This document shows positions 49,055 through 58,946 of a stretch of DNA of 64,000 bases, in pieces (the first letter of the stretch is position 1; each line of letters begins with the position of its first letter). Where the stretch lies: contig NZ_JAFHKT010000145.1 in the NCBI RefSeq assembly GCF_017052465.1, forward strand, positions 62,001 to 126,000, in the 5' to 3' direction. Source of the DNA: Arthrobacter pascens. Its GTDB lineage: Bacteria; Actinomycetota; Actinomycetes; Actinomycetales; Micrococcaceae. The notes under the pieces were generated by a model. The model saw only the letters and a program-made list of their open reading frames with translations. It made no database searches and had not been told where the DNA came from. The position numbers and the translations under genes were made by a program.

Positions 49055-51322
49055 CGTGTGCACACTCGCGGCGAGGATGTTCACATGGTTCTCGGAGAGC
49101 ACCCGCGTGACGTCCGAGAGCAGCGACTTCCTGTCCAGGGCCTCCACTTGGATCTCCACGAGGAACACGCTGGACTGCGTCGGCGCCCAGTCAACATCCA
49201 CGATCCTGTCCGGCTGGTCCTTCAGGTCCGAGATGTTCGTGCAGTCCGTGCGGTGCACGGACACGCCTGAACCCCGCGTGACGAACCCCAGAATGGGGTC
49301 TGGCGGCACGGGGGTGCAACAGCGGGCCAGCTTGACCCAGACGTCCCCTACTCCGCGGACCACCACACCGGAGTCGGAGAAACGCGCCTTGCTGACCTGC
49401 GTGGGGATGCTGACCTCGGTGAGGTCGTCGTCCGGCGTCTCGTTCCCGCCGAGCATGTCGACGAGTTTTTCCATGACGGACTGCGCCGACGTGTGCCCGT
49501 CCCCCACTCCGGCGTACAGGCCCGAGATGTCGACGTACTTGAATTCCTCGGCCACTGCGGCCAGGGCATCGTGGGTCATGAGGCGCTGCAGCGGCAGGTT
49601 CTGCTTCCGCATGGCGCGGGTCAGCAGCTCCTTGCCGCGGTCAATGGCTTCCTCGCGGCGCTCCTTGCTGAACCACTGGCGGATCTTGTTCCGTGCCCGG
49701 GCGCTCTTGACGAAGTGCTGCCAGTCCTGGCTCGGGCCGGCCCCTTCCGCCTTCGACGTGAAGATCTCCACCCAGTCGCCGTGGTTGAGCTCGCTGTTGA
49801 GCGGCACCAGCTTTCCGTTGACGCGGGCGCCGATGGTGCGGTGGCCCACCTCGGTGTGCACCGCGTACGCAAAGTCCACAGGCGTGGAGCCGGCCGGGAG
49901 CGCCATGACTTCGCCCTTGGGCGTAAACACGAAGACTTCCCTGGCGTTGATCTCAAAACGCAGCGAGTCGAGGAATTCGCCCGGGTCGGAGGTTTCCTGC
50001 TGCCAGTCCACGAGTGACCGCAGCCAGCCCATGTCCCCGTCGCGGGGACTGCCTGGCCCGGTGGCCGTGCGGTTGGGCTGGTCCTTGTACTTCCAGTGGG
50101 CGGCAACGCCGTACTCGGCGCGCCGGTGCATCTCGTGCGTGCGGATCTGGATCTCCACGGGCTTGCCGCCCGGTCCGATCACGGTGGTGTGCAGTGACTG
50201 GTACATGTTGAACTTGGGCATCGCGATGTAGTCCTTGAACCGCCCGGGAAGGGGGTTCCAGCGCGAATGCAGGGTGCCGAGCGCGGCGTAACAGTCGCGG
50301 ACCGAGTCCACCAGCACGCGCACGCCCATGAGGTCGTTGATGTCGTCGAAGTCCTTGTCCCGAACGATCATCTTCTGGTAGATCGAGTAGTAATGCTTCG
50401 GCCGGCCGGTTATGGTGGCCTTGATTTTGGCCACGCGAAGGTCTTCGGCGATCTGGTTCCGGATGACGCTCAGGCTCTTTTCGCGCTCCGGCGTCCGGTC
50501 ACCCACCATGCGGACTATTTCCTCATAGACCTTGGGATACAGGGCGGCGAAGGAAAGGTCCTCAAGTTCCCACTTGATGGTGTTCATGCCCAGGCGGTGT
50601 GCGAGCGGAGCAAAAATCTCCAGCGTTTCGCGTGCCTTGCGGGCGGATGACTCGGCGGAAACGAAACGCCATGTCCGCGCGTTGTGCAGCCGGTCGGCCA
50701 GCTTGATCATCAGCACACGGATGTCCTTGGCCATCGCCACGACCATCTTGCGGACCGTTTCGGACTGTGCGGCCTCGCCGAAGCTGACCTTGTCCAGTTT
50801 GGTCACGCCGTCGACCAGCATGGCCACTTCCGGGCCGAAGTCGGCCTTCAGGTCGGCGAGGGTGTAGGGGGTGTCCTCGACGGTGTCGTGCAGCAGCGCA
50901 GCGGCCAGCGTGGTCCCGCTCAGCCCGAGTTCGGCGAGGATCGTGGCCACCGCCACCGGATGCGTGATGTACGGATCGCCGCTCTTGCGCTTCTGTCCGC
51001 GGTGGCTCTGCTCGGCGACCACGAAGGCGCGCTGGATGAGGTCGAAGTCCTCTTTGGGATTGTTCGCGCGGACGGTCCGGAGCAGGGGCTCCAGGATGGG
51101 CGAATACGTTGCGGTGCTTCGGCCGGTCAGCCTCGCGAGCCGGGACCGGGTACGTTCACGCCGGCCCGGAAAAGTCGGACGCACGCCGGAGTTGTCCACC
51201 GGCACACCCGGGCCGGGGCGCCCGGCAGCCACGAGACCAGTCTGCGGGCCCTGGCCCGGACTGTCATCACCGGCAGCCTCTGGCGCCGACGTCGAACGTT
51301 CTTCCAATGAAGCACCCCTCAC
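48914..51322 (-). CDS. rel: Bifunctional (p)ppGpp synthetase/hydrolase Rel
   Basis: Stringent-response enzyme of 802 residues, with both activities on one chain as usual in actinobacteria. The HD hydrolase domain has LLHDTVEDT (His145-Asp146). The synthetase domain has [13 protein letters not shown] and [11 protein letters not shown], followed by [21 protein letters not shown]. The TGS domain begins [28 protein letters not shown]. The zinc-finger/RIS region has [20 protein letters not shown], and the C-terminus is an ACT domain. A GTG start at 51322 is assumed; the first 70 residues are unconserved. Its end overlaps the convergent AbiEi-like gene by 141 bp. Confidence 0.96.
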   Translation of the reverse strand: MRGASLEERSTSAPEAAGDDSPGQGPQTGLVAAGRPGPGVPVDNSGVRPTFPGRRERTRSRLARLTGRSTATYSPILEPLLRTVRANNPKEDFDLIQRAFVVAEQSHRGQKRKSGDPYITHPVAVATILAELGLSGTTLAAALLHDTVEDTPYTLADLKADFGPEVAMLVDGVTKLDKVSFGEAAQSETVRKMVVAMAKDIRVLMIKLADRLHNARTWRFVSAESSARKARETLEIFAPLAHRLGMNTIKWELEDLSFAALYPKVYEEIVRMVGDRTPEREKSLSVIRNQIAEDLRVAKIKATITGRPKHYYSIYQKMIVRDKDFDDINDLMGVRVLVDSVRDCYAALGTLHSRWNPLPGRFKDYIAMPKFNMYQSLHTTVIGPGGKPVEIQIRTHEMHRRAEYGVAAHWKYKDQPNRTATGPGSPRDGDMGWLRSLVDWQQETSDPGEFLDSLRFEINAREVFVFTPKGEVMALPAGSTPVDFAYAVHTEVGHRTIGARVNGKLVPLNSELNHGDWVEIFTSKAEGAGPSQDWQHFVKSARARNKIRQWFSKERREEAIDRGKELLTRAMRKQNLPLQRLMTHDALAAVAEEFKYVDISGLYAGVGDGHTSAQSVMEKLVDMLGGNETPDDDLTEVSIPTQVSKARFSDSGVVVRGVGDVWVKLARCCTPVPPDPILGFVTRGSGVSVHRTDCTNISDLKDQPDRIVDVDWAPTQSSVFLVEIQVEALDRKSLLSDVTRVLSENHVNILAASVHTSTDRVAVSKFAFEMGDPKYLSHVLSAVRRIDGVFDVYRTTGNRRRS

Positions 51323-51406
51323 GACCCGTTTAATTATCCCAGTCTATTCCCGGCACGGGCATGCCCGATAACCGGAACGACGCCGAAGGGCAGGACTCCG
51401 ACGCAA

Positions 51407-51443
51407 AAGGCCGGACACCGTCGCGACGACGGTGTCCGGCCTT
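51407..51443 (-). terminator. Strong terminator after secF
   Basis: A perfect 17-bp stem (AAGGCCGGACACCGTCG and its complement) with loop CGA, 12 bp after the secF stop. On the minus strand the hairpin runs into TTTTGCG. It separates yajC-secD-secF from rel. Confidence 0.92.
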
Positions 51444-51455
51444 CAGATGGGGCTG

Positions 51456-52472
51456 CTAGGCCTTGGCCGGTTCGGCGGAAGCCTTGGCGCCGGCATCTGC
51501 CCGGCGGTGTTCCACGCGCTTTGCCTGCTTGACCAGTTCGGGCTCGTTCTGTCGCAGCCACGCGTACATCGGGGCAGCGATGAAAATCGTGGCCGCCGTG
51601 CCGATGAGGATTCCGACGAACAGCGCCAGGGAAAGGTCCCGCAGGGTTCCCGCACCCAGCAGGCCGGCACCGATGAACAGGATCGCGGCCACCGGGAGAA
51701 TGGCGACCATCATGGTGTTGATGGAACGGACCAGGGTCTGGTTGACGGCCAGGTTGACTTCCTCACCGAACGTCCGCCGGGTGGACAGATCGATTTCGGC
51801 CGTGTTTTCGCGGATTTTGTCGAACACCACCACGGTGTCGTACAGCGAGTAGCTGAGCACCGTCAGGAAGCCGATGATCGCCGACGGTGTCACTTCAAAG
51901 TCGCTGAGGGCATAGACGCCGGCGGTGATGAACATCGTCACCGCCATGCCCGCGATCGCCGAGAGCGACATCTTCCAGGTCCTGAAGTACAGCGCCATGA
52001 GCACCGTCGCCAGCCCCACGAAGACCACCAGGCCGATGAGCGCCTGCTTGGTGACGTCGGCACCCCAGGTGGGGCCCACGAACGTCGAGGTCACCTCGTT
52101 GTCGGTGACGCCGTAGGCGGTGGTCAGGCCTTCCTTGATTTTCAGGGTCTCGTCATCCGAGAGCTTGTCCGTCTGGATGCGCATCGTGGTCCCGGCGACG
52201 TTGGCAACGCGGGGAACACTGCCCGGGACGACGTCCTCCACGGCCTTTTCACCGAGGGCCGCGTCCGTGCTCTTGACGTTGGAAACGGTGAATTCCGAGC
52301 CTCCACGGAACTCGATGCCCAGGTTGAACCCGCCCTTGGCCACCGGGATGAGGATGGAGAGGGCAACCGCGGCAAGAGCGATCAGGAACCACAGTTTCTT
52401 CCTGTCGACAAAGTCGTAGGAGCGCTTTCCCGTGTAGAGCTCGTTACCGAATGTCGCAAAGCTTCTAGCCAT
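51456..52472 (-). CDS. secF: Protein translocase subunit SecF
   Basis: A 338-residue membrane protein with 6 helices that, with SecD, uses the proton gradient to pull secreted proteins through SecYEG. The N-terminal TM1 is followed by GFNLGIEFRGGSEF (conserved GIDFxGG-type motif), then a periplasmic P1 domain. The core has SAIIGFLTVLSYSLYDTVVVFDKIREN and the RSINTM motif. The ATG overlaps the secD TAA by one base. The C-terminal 30 residues are charged and Ala-rich. Terminator follows. Confidence 0.96.
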   Translation of the reverse strand: MARSFATFGNELYTGKRSYDFVDRKKLWFLIALAAVALSILIPVAKGGFNLGIEFRGGSEFTVSNVKSTDAALGEKAVEDVVPGSVPRVANVAGTTMRIQTDKLSDDETLKIKEGLTTAYGVTDNEVTSTFVGPTWGADVTKQALIGLVVFVGLATVLMALYFRTWKMSLSAIAGMAVTMFITAGVYALSDFEVTPSAIIGFLTVLSYSLYDTVVVFDKIRENTAEIDLSTRRTFGEEVNLAVNQTLVRSINTMMVAILPVAAILFIGAGLLGAGTLRDLSLALFVGILIGTAATIFIAAPMYAWLRQNEPELVKQAKRVEHRRADAGAKASAEPAKA

Positions 52473-54229
52473 TACTTGCCCTCCTTGTTGGCGCCCTTGG
52501 AGGATCCCGCAAGCTGCTGCTGCTTTTCCGCGAGGCGTCGTTCTGCAATCGTCATCCGGCGCTCCGCCTCGGCGGACGCTCCCGTGTTCTTGGCGCGCAC
52601 GACGGCGGGTTTCTCCTCCGGCGTCCGGATCCTGCCGGCGCCCCTGTAGAGCGGCACGGCGCCCAGGCGCTCGGGGTCGAGGCCGGAGAACCGGTGGCCT
52701 TCACCGAAGAACCGGGTGCGGGCCAGCAGCTGGAGGGTCGGGTGCGTGAACATGAAGACGACGATCAGGTCGGCGATGGCTGTCAGGCCGAGGGTGAAGG
52801 CGAAGCCGCGCACGTTGCCGACGGCCACGAAGTACAGCACGAGTGCCGCGAGGAGGTTGACCGCCTTGGAGGCCAGCACGGTGCGCTTGGCCCGCTTCCA
52901 GCCGTTCTCGACCGCCGAAACCAGTCCGCGGCCCTCACGGAGCTCGTCACGGATGCGTTCGAAGTAGACGATGAACGAGTCGGCGGTCTGGCCGATGGCG
53001 ACGATGATACCGGCGACGCCGGCCAGGGACAGGCGGTAGTTTTCCGTCCAGCCGAGGACGGCAATCGCCAGGTAGGTCAGGGCACCGGCCACGACCAGCG
53101 AGGCGATGGTGACGAATCCCAGGGCACGGTACTGGAACAGGGAGTACACCACCACGAGCAGCAGCCCGATCAGGCCGGCGAGCAGCCCCATCCGGAGCTG
53201 TTCCCCACCCAGCGTCGCGGAGATCTGCTGCTCACTCTGGATGTCGAAGCTGATCGGCAGCGCGCCGAAGCGCAGCTGGTCGGACAGGGCTTTCGCGGAC
53301 TGCTCCGTGAAGCCGCCGGTGATCTGCGGACGGCCGTCGGTAATCACGGCCTGGGACCGCGGAGCGGAAATGACCTGGTCATCGAGAACAATGGCGAACT
53401 GCGACTTGGGATCCGTACCGGTCTCTCCGCCGGCCGCGACGTAGAACTGGTTAAGCCGCTCGGTGACCGTCTTGAACTTCGCGGTGCCCTCGGCGTTGAA
53501 CTGGATGTTCACGGCCCACTCGTTGGTGACAGCGCCCTGGGCGCCCTGCTGGAGCTGGAAGGTGGAGCCCTGGATCTCGACGCCCTTGACCTCAACCGGG
53601 CCCAGGATGTACTTGATCGCGGGGGTCTCTTCGGTGGCCGGCTCGCAGGTGACCAGCGGCTTGGCTGGATCCGAGCGCTCCTGCTTGTCCTGTGCGGGAT
53701 GGGCACAGTCCAGTGCCTCGAACTGCTTCATGATGTCCGCGGTGATCCAGTTCGAATCACTGCCGTTCGTTGGCTTGGCGGTGGGCTTGGGCAGCTGCGC
53801 CTCCGGGGTGCGCTCAGCCGCGGGAACCGGCGTTCCGGGCCCGTTCAGGAGGACCGGACGGAAGTTCATGTCGGCCGAGGCCTGGATCAGTGCCCGGGTC
53901 TCGGAGGACGGCGTGCCCGGAAGGCTCACCACCACGTTGCGGCCGGACTGGGTGCTGATTTCAGCCTCGGCGACACCCGAACCGTCGACGCGCTGGCGGA
54001 TGATCGCGACGGCCTGGTTGAGCTGCTCTTCGTTGATGTCCGAGCCGCCCTCTACCTTGGGCGCCAGGATCATCTGGGTGCCGCCCTCAAGGTCAAGGGC
54101 CAGCTTTGGAGTCCAGCTTGCTTGTCCGGCCATGGTGCCGCCCGCGAGGACGGCTGTCATGACAGCCAGGATTACGCCAAGCCAGACCAACACCCTGATG
54201 GCTGATTTCTTGTGGCCAGTTCGTGCCAT
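52472..54229 (-). CDS. secD: Protein translocase subunit SecD
   Basis: A 585-residue partner of SecF. It has TM1, then LALDLEGGTQMIL (the D1 motif LDLxGG), and a large periplasmic P1 domain with an insert (GPGTPVPAAERTPEAQLPKPTA...). Then SISFD-like region PISFDIQSEQQISATLGGEQLRMG and the RND-like helices with GIIVAIGQTADSFIVYFERIRDE follow. The C-terminal cytoplasmic tail of about 70 residues ends with QQQLAGSSKGANKEGK. Starts at an ATG with a weak GAAAGATC upstream, 108 bp after yajC. Confidence 0.96.
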   Translation of the reverse strand: MARTGHKKSAIRVLVWLGVILAVMTAVLAGGTMAGQASWTPKLALDLEGGTQMILAPKVEGGSDINEEQLNQAVAIIRQRVDGSGVAEAEISTQSGRNVVVSLPGTPSSETRALIQASADMNFRPVLLNGPGTPVPAAERTPEAQLPKPTAKPTNGSDSNWITADIMKQFEALDCAHPAQDKQERSDPAKPLVTCEPATEETPAIKYILGPVEVKGVEIQGSTFQLQQGAQGAVTNEWAVNIQFNAEGTAKFKTVTERLNQFYVAAGGETGTDPKSQFAIVLDDQVISAPRSQAVITDGRPQITGGFTEQSAKALSDQLRFGALPISFDIQSEQQISATLGGEQLRMGLLAGLIGLLLVVVYSLFQYRALGFVTIASLVVAGALTYLAIAVLGWTENYRLSLAGVAGIIVAIGQTADSFIVYFERIRDELREGRGLVSAVENGWKRAKRTVLASKAVNLLAALVLYFVAVGNVRGFAFTLGLTAIADLIVVFMFTHPTLQLLARTRFFGEGHRFSGLDPERLGAVPLYRGAGRIRTPEEKPAVVRAKNTGASAEAERRMTIAERRLAEKQQQLAGSSKGANKEGK

Positions 54230-54337
54230 TGTCGATCTTTCTATAGTTACGGAGGAGCCGCCGGTGCGGGCTGGGCGCCCGTCCCGGCGGCGGGCCGCGG
54301 CCGAAGAGATGATGTGCGGCGCTAATGCGCCAGCGGA

Positions 54338-54778
54338 CTAGATGTCCTTCTTGCCTTCGTCGTTGCTGCGCTTCGCGGCGTCGTCCTGGGTTTCGGCCGT
54401 GGTCGGCAGGCTGCCGTCGGCGTCGGCGGTCAGGGACGAGGCGTCATCCGGCACGGGCGTGGTGTCCGCCGCGGGCTCCACGATCTTGGTGACGGCCTGG
54501 CGGTGGACGGTGGCCAGGTGGCCGGGAGACAGTTCCAGCACAACCTTGTTCTCCTGCTCATCGATCGAGACGATGCGGCCGAAGAGGCCGAAGCTCGTCA
54601 TGACCTCAACGCCGGGAGCGAACTGCGACTGAATGGCGGCCTGCTGCTGCTGCGTTTTCTTGTTGCGGCGGAACATCATGAAGATGAAGATGCCGAGCAT
54701 GACGAACAGCAGGATGGTCATGATGTCGATGCCGCCACCGGCCTGCGGCTGGGCCTGGGCAGTAATATTTCCGAACAC
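54338..54778 (-). CDS. yajC: Preprotein translocase subunit YajC
   Basis: A 146-residue single-span accessory protein of SecDF. TM segment TILLFVMLGIFIFMMFRR near residues 20-38, then the conserved QFAPGVEVMTSFGLFGRIVSIDEQENKVVLEL domain. The acidic/Ser/Thr-rich C-terminal 50 residues are poorly conserved. Start is a GTG at 54778. It leads the yajC-secD-secF unit, with the 108-bp spacer to secD containing an 8-bp GCCGCCGG hairpin. Confidence 0.94.
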   Translation of the reverse strand: MFGNITAQAQPQAGGGIDIMTILLFVMLGIFIFMMFRRNKKTQQQQAAIQSQFAPGVEVMTSFGLFGRIVSIDEQENKVVLELSPGHLATVHRQAVTKIVEPAADTTPVPDDASSLTADADGSLPTTAETQDDAAKRSNDEGKKDI

Positions 54779-54953
54779 GGGGAAGTTCCATTCTGTACTT
54801 GCGTAGCTGGTTGACAGCAGCGTCCGTTTCGCGCCGCATTCCCGGGCAAGAGACCAGCCCCGGTCGGCCGCGCCCCGGAGGGCCGGCCACGGAAACGAAC
54901 ACGGATGTGCCGAGCGTCATTCCAGTCTAGAGGGAAAAGCTGGAAGGCCGCTG

Positions 54954-56042
54954 TTATTGGGCGTTGGAGATCCAGCCGGCAGCGGTTTGTTCATCTTCCG
55001 CGTCCGGCGCGAACAGGTCCAGGGTGTCCTGCCCGAAGACGCCGTCGGGCACCGCGTAACCCAAGTGGGTCCATGCCGGCGCCATGGCTATCCGCCCCCG
55101 GGGCGTCCGGCCAAGGAGTCCCTCACGGACCAGGAAGGGCTCGGCAACGGTCTCGACCGTTTCGGGTTCCTCGCCAACGGCGATTGCCAGGGTGGAGAGG
55201 CCGACCGGCCCTCCGCCGAACTTGGTGATCAGCGCCTCGAGCACGGAGCGGTCCAACCGGTCCAGGCCTCGCTTGTCCACCTCGTACATGTCCAGCGCGG
55301 CCGAGGCGGACCGGGCGTCGATCTGCTCGATACCGTGCACCAGGGCCCAGTCCCTCACCCGCCGCAGAAGGCGGTTGGCGATTCGCGGAGTGCCGCGGGA
55401 CCGTCCGGCGATTTCGCTGAACCCCGCGGAGTTCACCTTCAGGTCAAGGAGGCCCGCGGACCGGCGCAGGACCAGCTCCAGTTCCTCCACCGAGTAGAAC
55501 TCCAGGTGGCCGGTGAAGCCGAACCGGTCACGCAGCGGTCCCGGCAGCAGCCCGGCCCGGGTGGTGGCGCCGACCAAGGTGAATGCGGGCAGTTCCAGCG
55601 GGATGGCCGTGGCTCCGGCGCCCTTGCCCACCACGATGTCCACCCGGAAGTCCTCCATCGCCATGTAGAGCATTTCCTCGGCGGGGCGGGACATCCGGTG
55701 GATTTCGTCCAGGAAAAGGACCTCGCCCTCGGACAGCGAGGAAAGGATGGCGGCGAGGTCGCCCGCATGCTGGATGGCCGGACCGCTGCTGATCCGCAGC
55801 GGTGCGTTCATTTCCGCTGCGACAATCATGGCCAGTGTGGTTTTGCCGAGGCCCGGCGGGCCGGAAAAGAGCACGTGATCGGCGCTGCGGCCGCGCATCC
55901 GGGATGCCTGCAGCACGAGGGACAGCTGTTTGCGGACGCGGTGCTGGCCCACGAAATCGTGCAGGTTCTTGGGCCGCAGGGCTGCCTCGATCGCCCTTTC
56001 CTCGGGTTCTTCGCCTCCGGCGACGAGGGACGGCTCAGCCAC
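54954..56042 (-). CDS. ruvB: Holliday junction branch migration helicase RuvB
   Basis: AAA+ motor of the RuvABC resolvasome, 362 residues. Walker [10 protein letters not shown] at 61-69 and Walker B LFLDEIHR at 109-116. Sensor region [20 protein letters not shown] (arginine-finger-containing), and the C-terminal winged helix with [22 protein letters not shown] and [16 protein letters not shown] start overlaps the ruvA stop by 8 nt, so the two are coupled. It is the third ruv gene in the order ruvC-ruvA-ruvB. Confidence 0.97.
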   Translation of the reverse strand: MAEPSLVAGGEEPEERAIEAALRPKNLHDFVGQHRVRKQLSLVLQASRMRGRSADHVLFSGPPGLGKTTLAMIVAAEMNAPLRISSGPAIQHAGDLAAILSSLSEGEVLFLDEIHRMSRPAEEMLYMAMEDFRVDIVVGKGAGATAIPLELPAFTLVGATTRAGLLPGPLRDRFGFTGHLEFYSVEELELVLRRSAGLLDLKVNSAGFSEIAGRSRGTPRIANRLLRRVRDWALVHGIEQIDARSASAALDMYEVDKRGLDRLDRSVLEALITKFGGGPVGLSTLAIAVGEEPETVETVAEPFLVREGLLGRTPRGRIAMAPAWTHLGYAVPDGVFGQDTLDLFAPDAEDEQTAAGWISNAQ

Positions 56043-56679
56043 GGCTGCCTACCCTGTTGCCGGCACGGGCGCCGTCCTGGCCAAGCCACCGCAGCGTGGT
56101 GCGCAGGATCTCGGCGACATTGCCGTGGTCCGCAAGGTCGGGGGCGTCGGCCAGGGCTTTGTCGATGCTGCCGCTGGCATCCTTCTCGGACCAGCCGAGG
56201 CTGGTCATGGCGGCCACCACCTGCGGCTTCCAGACCGCTTCCCCGGACGGGGCGGGGGCGGCACTCGGGGCAGTGCCGTGGGGAACCAGCTTGCCGGCGA
56301 GCTCCAGCACGATCCGGCCGGCGACTTTGGGGCCGATCCCGGGGACTTTCGTGAAGGTTTTGCTGTCACCGGTGTGCGCGGCGACGCGGATGGCCTCGGG
56401 ATCATGGACTGCCAGCACCGCCAGGGCAAGCCGCGGCCCCACGCCGCTGACGCTGAGCAGGACATCGAAGACCTCGCGCTCGTCGTCGCTGGCGAACCCG
56501 AAGAGCGTCAGCGAATCCTCCCTGACGATCAGGGACGTGAAGAGTTTGCCTTCCTCGCCGGCGCGGAGCCGGCTGAGGGTCTGCGGGGTGGCGTTCACGC
56601 TCATGCCGGCACCGTTGAGGTCGATCACGGCGGTGGAAAGGCCGACGTGCGCTACGGTTCCGCGGAGAAAACTAATCAA
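56035..56679 (-). CDS. ruvA: Holliday junction DNA helicase subunit RuvA
   Basis: Tetrameric junction-binding protein, 214 residues. N-terminal OB fold starts [13 protein letters not shown]. The two helix-hairpin-helix motifs are [17 protein letters not shown] and [19 protein letters not shown]. After a Pro/Ala linker the C-terminal domain III ([23 protein letters not shown]) contacts RuvB. The last 20 residues are unconserved. Start is a TTG (translated Met), 81 bp after ruvC. Confidence 0.96.
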   Translation of the reverse strand: MISFLRGTVAHVGLSTAVIDLNGAGMSVNATPQTLSRLRAGEEGKLFTSLIVREDSLTLFGFASDDEREVFDVLLSVSGVGPRLALAVLAVHDPEAIRVAAHTGDSKTFTKVPGIGPKVAGRIVLELAGKLVPHGTAPSAAPAPSGEAVWKPQVVAAMTSLGWSEKDASGSIDKALADAPDLADHGNVAEILRTTLRWLGQDGARAGNRVGSRG

Positions 56680-56760
56680 GGCCGGGCTCCTGAACTACCG
56701 CCGGCAAATGACCGACTATCCGAACATATCTACGAATACCCTAGCAAGGGCCGCGGACAA

Positions 56761-57339
56761 TCAGCGCGCACGCCGCGCCTTTGCTTCCGCTTCGGCCCAT
56801 GCGCGCTGGGCCGGAGTCAGCGAACTGCTGCCCGGGCCGGTGGTGGCAACCGCGGCTCCGCTGCCGGCCCGCCACGCGTGGGTTATGGCGAGGGCGAGGG
56901 CATCGGCGGCATCCGCCGGCCGCGGCGGGGCGTCCAGCCGCAGGATCTTGGTCACCAGCTTCGTGACGGCGTCCTTATTGGAGTTTCCGCTGCCCGTCAC
57001 CGCAGCCTTGACTTCCGACGGCGTGTGGAGCGCCACCGGGATTCCCCGCCGGGCGGCTGCGGCGATGACGACGCCGGAGGCTTGGGCAACACCCATCACG
57101 GTGCTGACGTTGAGCTGGGAGAAGACCCGCTCCACCGCCAGGACGTGCGGCTCATACCGGTCGAGCCACTCGTCGATGGCGAGGGCAATGACCAGCAGAC
57201 GCTGGTCCAGGCTCTCCCCGGCAGAGGTCCCCACCACGCCCACGGCCACCATGGTGGCGCGGCGGTTCTTTTCCACGTCCACCACGCCGATGCCGCAACG
57301 GGTGAGGCCCGGGTCGACTCCCAATACGCGGAGGGTCAA
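56761..57339 (-). CDS. ruvC: Crossover junction endodeoxyribonuclease RuvC
   Basis: Holliday junction resolvase, 192 residues, RNase H fold. All four acidic active-site residues are present: Asp9 (LGVDPG), Glu70 (LAVERVF), Asp143 and Asp146 ([10 protein letters not shown]). The last 35 residues form an Ala/Arg-rich tail. TTG start, 34 bp after yebC, same strand as ruvA and ruvB. Confidence 0.96.
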   Translation of the reverse strand: MTLRVLGVDPGLTRCGIGVVDVEKNRRATMVAVGVVGTSAGESLDQRLLVIALAIDEWLDRYEPHVLAVERVFSQLNVSTVMGVAQASGVVIAAAARRGIPVALHTPSEVKAAVTGSGNSNKDAVTKLVTKILRLDAPPRPADAADALALAITHAWRAGSGAAVATTGPGSSSLTPAQRAWAEAEAKARRAR

Positions 57340-57373
57340 GGCCGGGCCTCAAAGTCAGTGCAGGAGTGCGGGA

Positions 57374-58129
57374 TCACTCGGCTTCCAGTGCGGCCTGCAC
57401 TTCGTCGCTGAGGTCGGCATTGCTGTAGACGTTCTGGACGTCGTCAAGGTCTTCCAGCGCGTCAACGAGCTTCATGAACTTCTTGGCGGCATCCAGGTCG
57501 AGGGGAACCTCCATGGACGGCACGAACTCGGCCTCGTCGGTGTCGTATTCGATCCCGGCCTCTTTGAGGGCGTCGCGGATGGCCTGGAGGTCCTTCGGGT
57601 CGGAGTGGATTTCGAAGGTGTCGCCGTTGTCCTTGACTTCCTCGGCGCCGGCGTCAAGCACCGCCATGAGGACGTCGTCCTCACTGAGCCCGTTCTTGGG
57701 CAGCGTAACAACGCCCTTGCGGGAGAACAGGTAGCTGACGGACCCGGGATCGGCGATGGTGCCGCCGTTGCGGGAAATGGCGAGGCGCACCTCCGAGGCT
57801 GCGCGGTTCTTGTTGTCGGTGAGGCATTCGATCAGCAGCGCGGAGCCCTGCGGGCCGCGGCATTCGTACATGATCTCCGTGTAGTCCACGACTTCGCCGG
57901 TGAGGCCGGCGCCGCGCTTGATGGCACGGTCGATGTTGTCGGCCGGGACCGAGGTCTTCTTCGCCTTGGTGACGGCGAGTTCCAGGCTGGGGTTGCCGGC
58001 CAGGTCGGGTCCGCCCATCCGGGCAGCAACTTCGATGTTCTTGATCAGCTTGGCGAACGACTTGGCCCGGCGGCTATCGAGGATGGCCTTCTTGTGCTTG
58101 GTCGTTGCCCATTTGGAGTGGCCTGACAT
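57374..58129 (-). CDS. yebC: YebC/PmpR family regulatory protein
   Basis: A 251-residue protein beginning [20 protein letters not shown], the invariant YebC N-terminus. It carries [32 protein letters not shown] and [13 protein letters not shown]. Long regarded as a transcription regulator, the family has more recently been linked to translation of proline-rich stretches. It sits 3 bp after pdxT and ahead of ruvC, a conserved order. AGGAG lies about 11 nt before the ATG. Confidence 0.96.
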   Translation of the reverse strand: MSGHSKWATTKHKKAILDSRRAKSFAKLIKNIEVAARMGGPDLAGNPSLELAVTKAKKTSVPADNIDRAIKRGAGLTGEVVDYTEIMYECRGPQGSALLIECLTDNKNRAASEVRLAISRNGGTIADPGSVSYLFSRKGVVTLPKNGLSEDDVLMAVLDAGAEEVKDNGDTFEIHSDPKDLQAIRDALKEAGIEYDTDEAEFVPSMEVPLDLDAAKKFMKLVDALEDLDDVQNVYSNADLSDEVQAALEAE

Positions 58130-58132
58130 GCT

Positions 58133-58855
58133 TTACGCTTCTCCTCTGATCATGCGGATAAAAAGTTCATGTACGCGCTTCTCGCCCGTCACTTCCGGGT
58201 GGAAGGAGGTGGCCAGCAGTTGGCCGGAACGCACTGCAACAATTCTAGCTGTCCCCTGCAGATCGGCTGCGTGGGAGGCGTGGGCCGGGTCCGCCGGCTC
58301 CACCTGGGCCAGGACCTCGACCCCCGGTCCCACCCGCTCCACCCACGGGCCGCGGATGAAAACGGCGTGCACCGGCGCCACGCCGTTTTCGGTGGCGCTG
58401 AAGTCCAGGCCCCGGAAGTCGAGATCGGTCTCGAACGACTCCCGCTGGCGCCCGAAGGCATTGCGCCGCACGGTGATGTCCAGGCCGCCGAAGGTCTGCT
58501 GCGGGTTGCCGGCGAGATCCGTGGCGGGGTCCGCGATGTCGTGCGCGAGGAGGATCATACCGGCGCAGGAGCCGTAGACCGGGAGGCCTTCGGCGATGTG
58601 CTTGCGCAGCGGGTCCGCGAGCTCGAAGGCCCGGGCCAACTTGTCGATGGCGGTGGATTCTCCTCCGGGAATTATGAGCCCGTCCAGGCCGTCAAGTTCC
58701 GCCGGGCGGCGGACCCCGATGCCGGTGGCGCCGGACGCCTCGACGGCGCGGAGATGCTCGCGAAAGTCGCCCTGAAGTGCCAGGACGCCGATGCGCAGTC
58801 CTGAACCGATACCTGCACGAACGCGCGGATCCGCGGCGGAAAGGGGATTGGTCAT
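58133..58855 (-). CDS. pdxT: Pyridoxal 5'-phosphate synthase glutaminase subunit PdxT
   Basis: Class I glutaminase of the PLP synthase complex, 240 residues, supplying ammonia to PdxS. Contains [30 protein letters not shown], the nucleophile Cys97 in [13 protein letters not shown], and the His/Glu of TSFHPEVTG. pdxS is not in this window. The start is the ATG at 58855. There is no ribosome-binding site, but TATGAT lies 7 nt upstream, suggesting a leaderless mRNA. First gene of the pdxT-yebC-ruvC-ruvA-ruvB run. Confidence 0.94.
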   Translation of the reverse strand: MTNPLSAADPRVRAGIGSGLRIGVLALQGDFREHLRAVEASGATGIGVRRPAELDGLDGLIIPGGESTAIDKLARAFELADPLRKHIAEGLPVYGSCAGMILLAHDIADPATDLAGNPQQTFGGLDITVRRNAFGRQRESFETDLDFRGLDFSATENGVAPVHAVFIRGPWVERVGPGVEVLAQVEPADPAHASHAADLQGTARIVAVRSGQLLATSFHPEVTGEKRVHELFIRMIRGEA

Positions 58856-58861
58856 CCAATA

Positions 58862-58867
58862 ATCATA
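58862..58867 (-). promoter_or_regulatory. -10 element for leaderless pdxT transcript
   Basis: TATGAT on the minus strand ends 6 bases before the pdxT ATG. A start 7 nt downstream of the -10 coincides with the A of ATG. No -35 and no Shine-Dalgarno sequence are visible, as is common for leaderless actinobacterial genes. Confidence 0.5.
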
Positions 58868-58933
58868 GTGTCCCGGAGGCTGCACCCCGCCCCCTCCGGG
58901 ACAAGGGCCGAACGTTCCATGCCTCAACTGGGA

Positions 58934-58939
58934 TATATT
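58934..58939 (+). promoter_or_regulatory. -10 element for leaderless murT transcript
   Basis: TATATT ends 7 bases before the murT ATG, so transcription would begin at the start codon. No Shine-Dalgarno sequence is present in the intervening ACAGAGC. Confidence 0.5.
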
Positions 58940-58946
58940 ACAGAGC

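Noticed and set aside
54230..54953. Possible SecM/Apd-type arrest peptide upstream of secDF
   Set aside because: Some actinobacteria encode such a leader near secDF. Neither the yajC-secD spacer nor the ruvB-yajC gap holds a short frame with a signal sequence and a C-terminal RAPP/RAPG-like motif.
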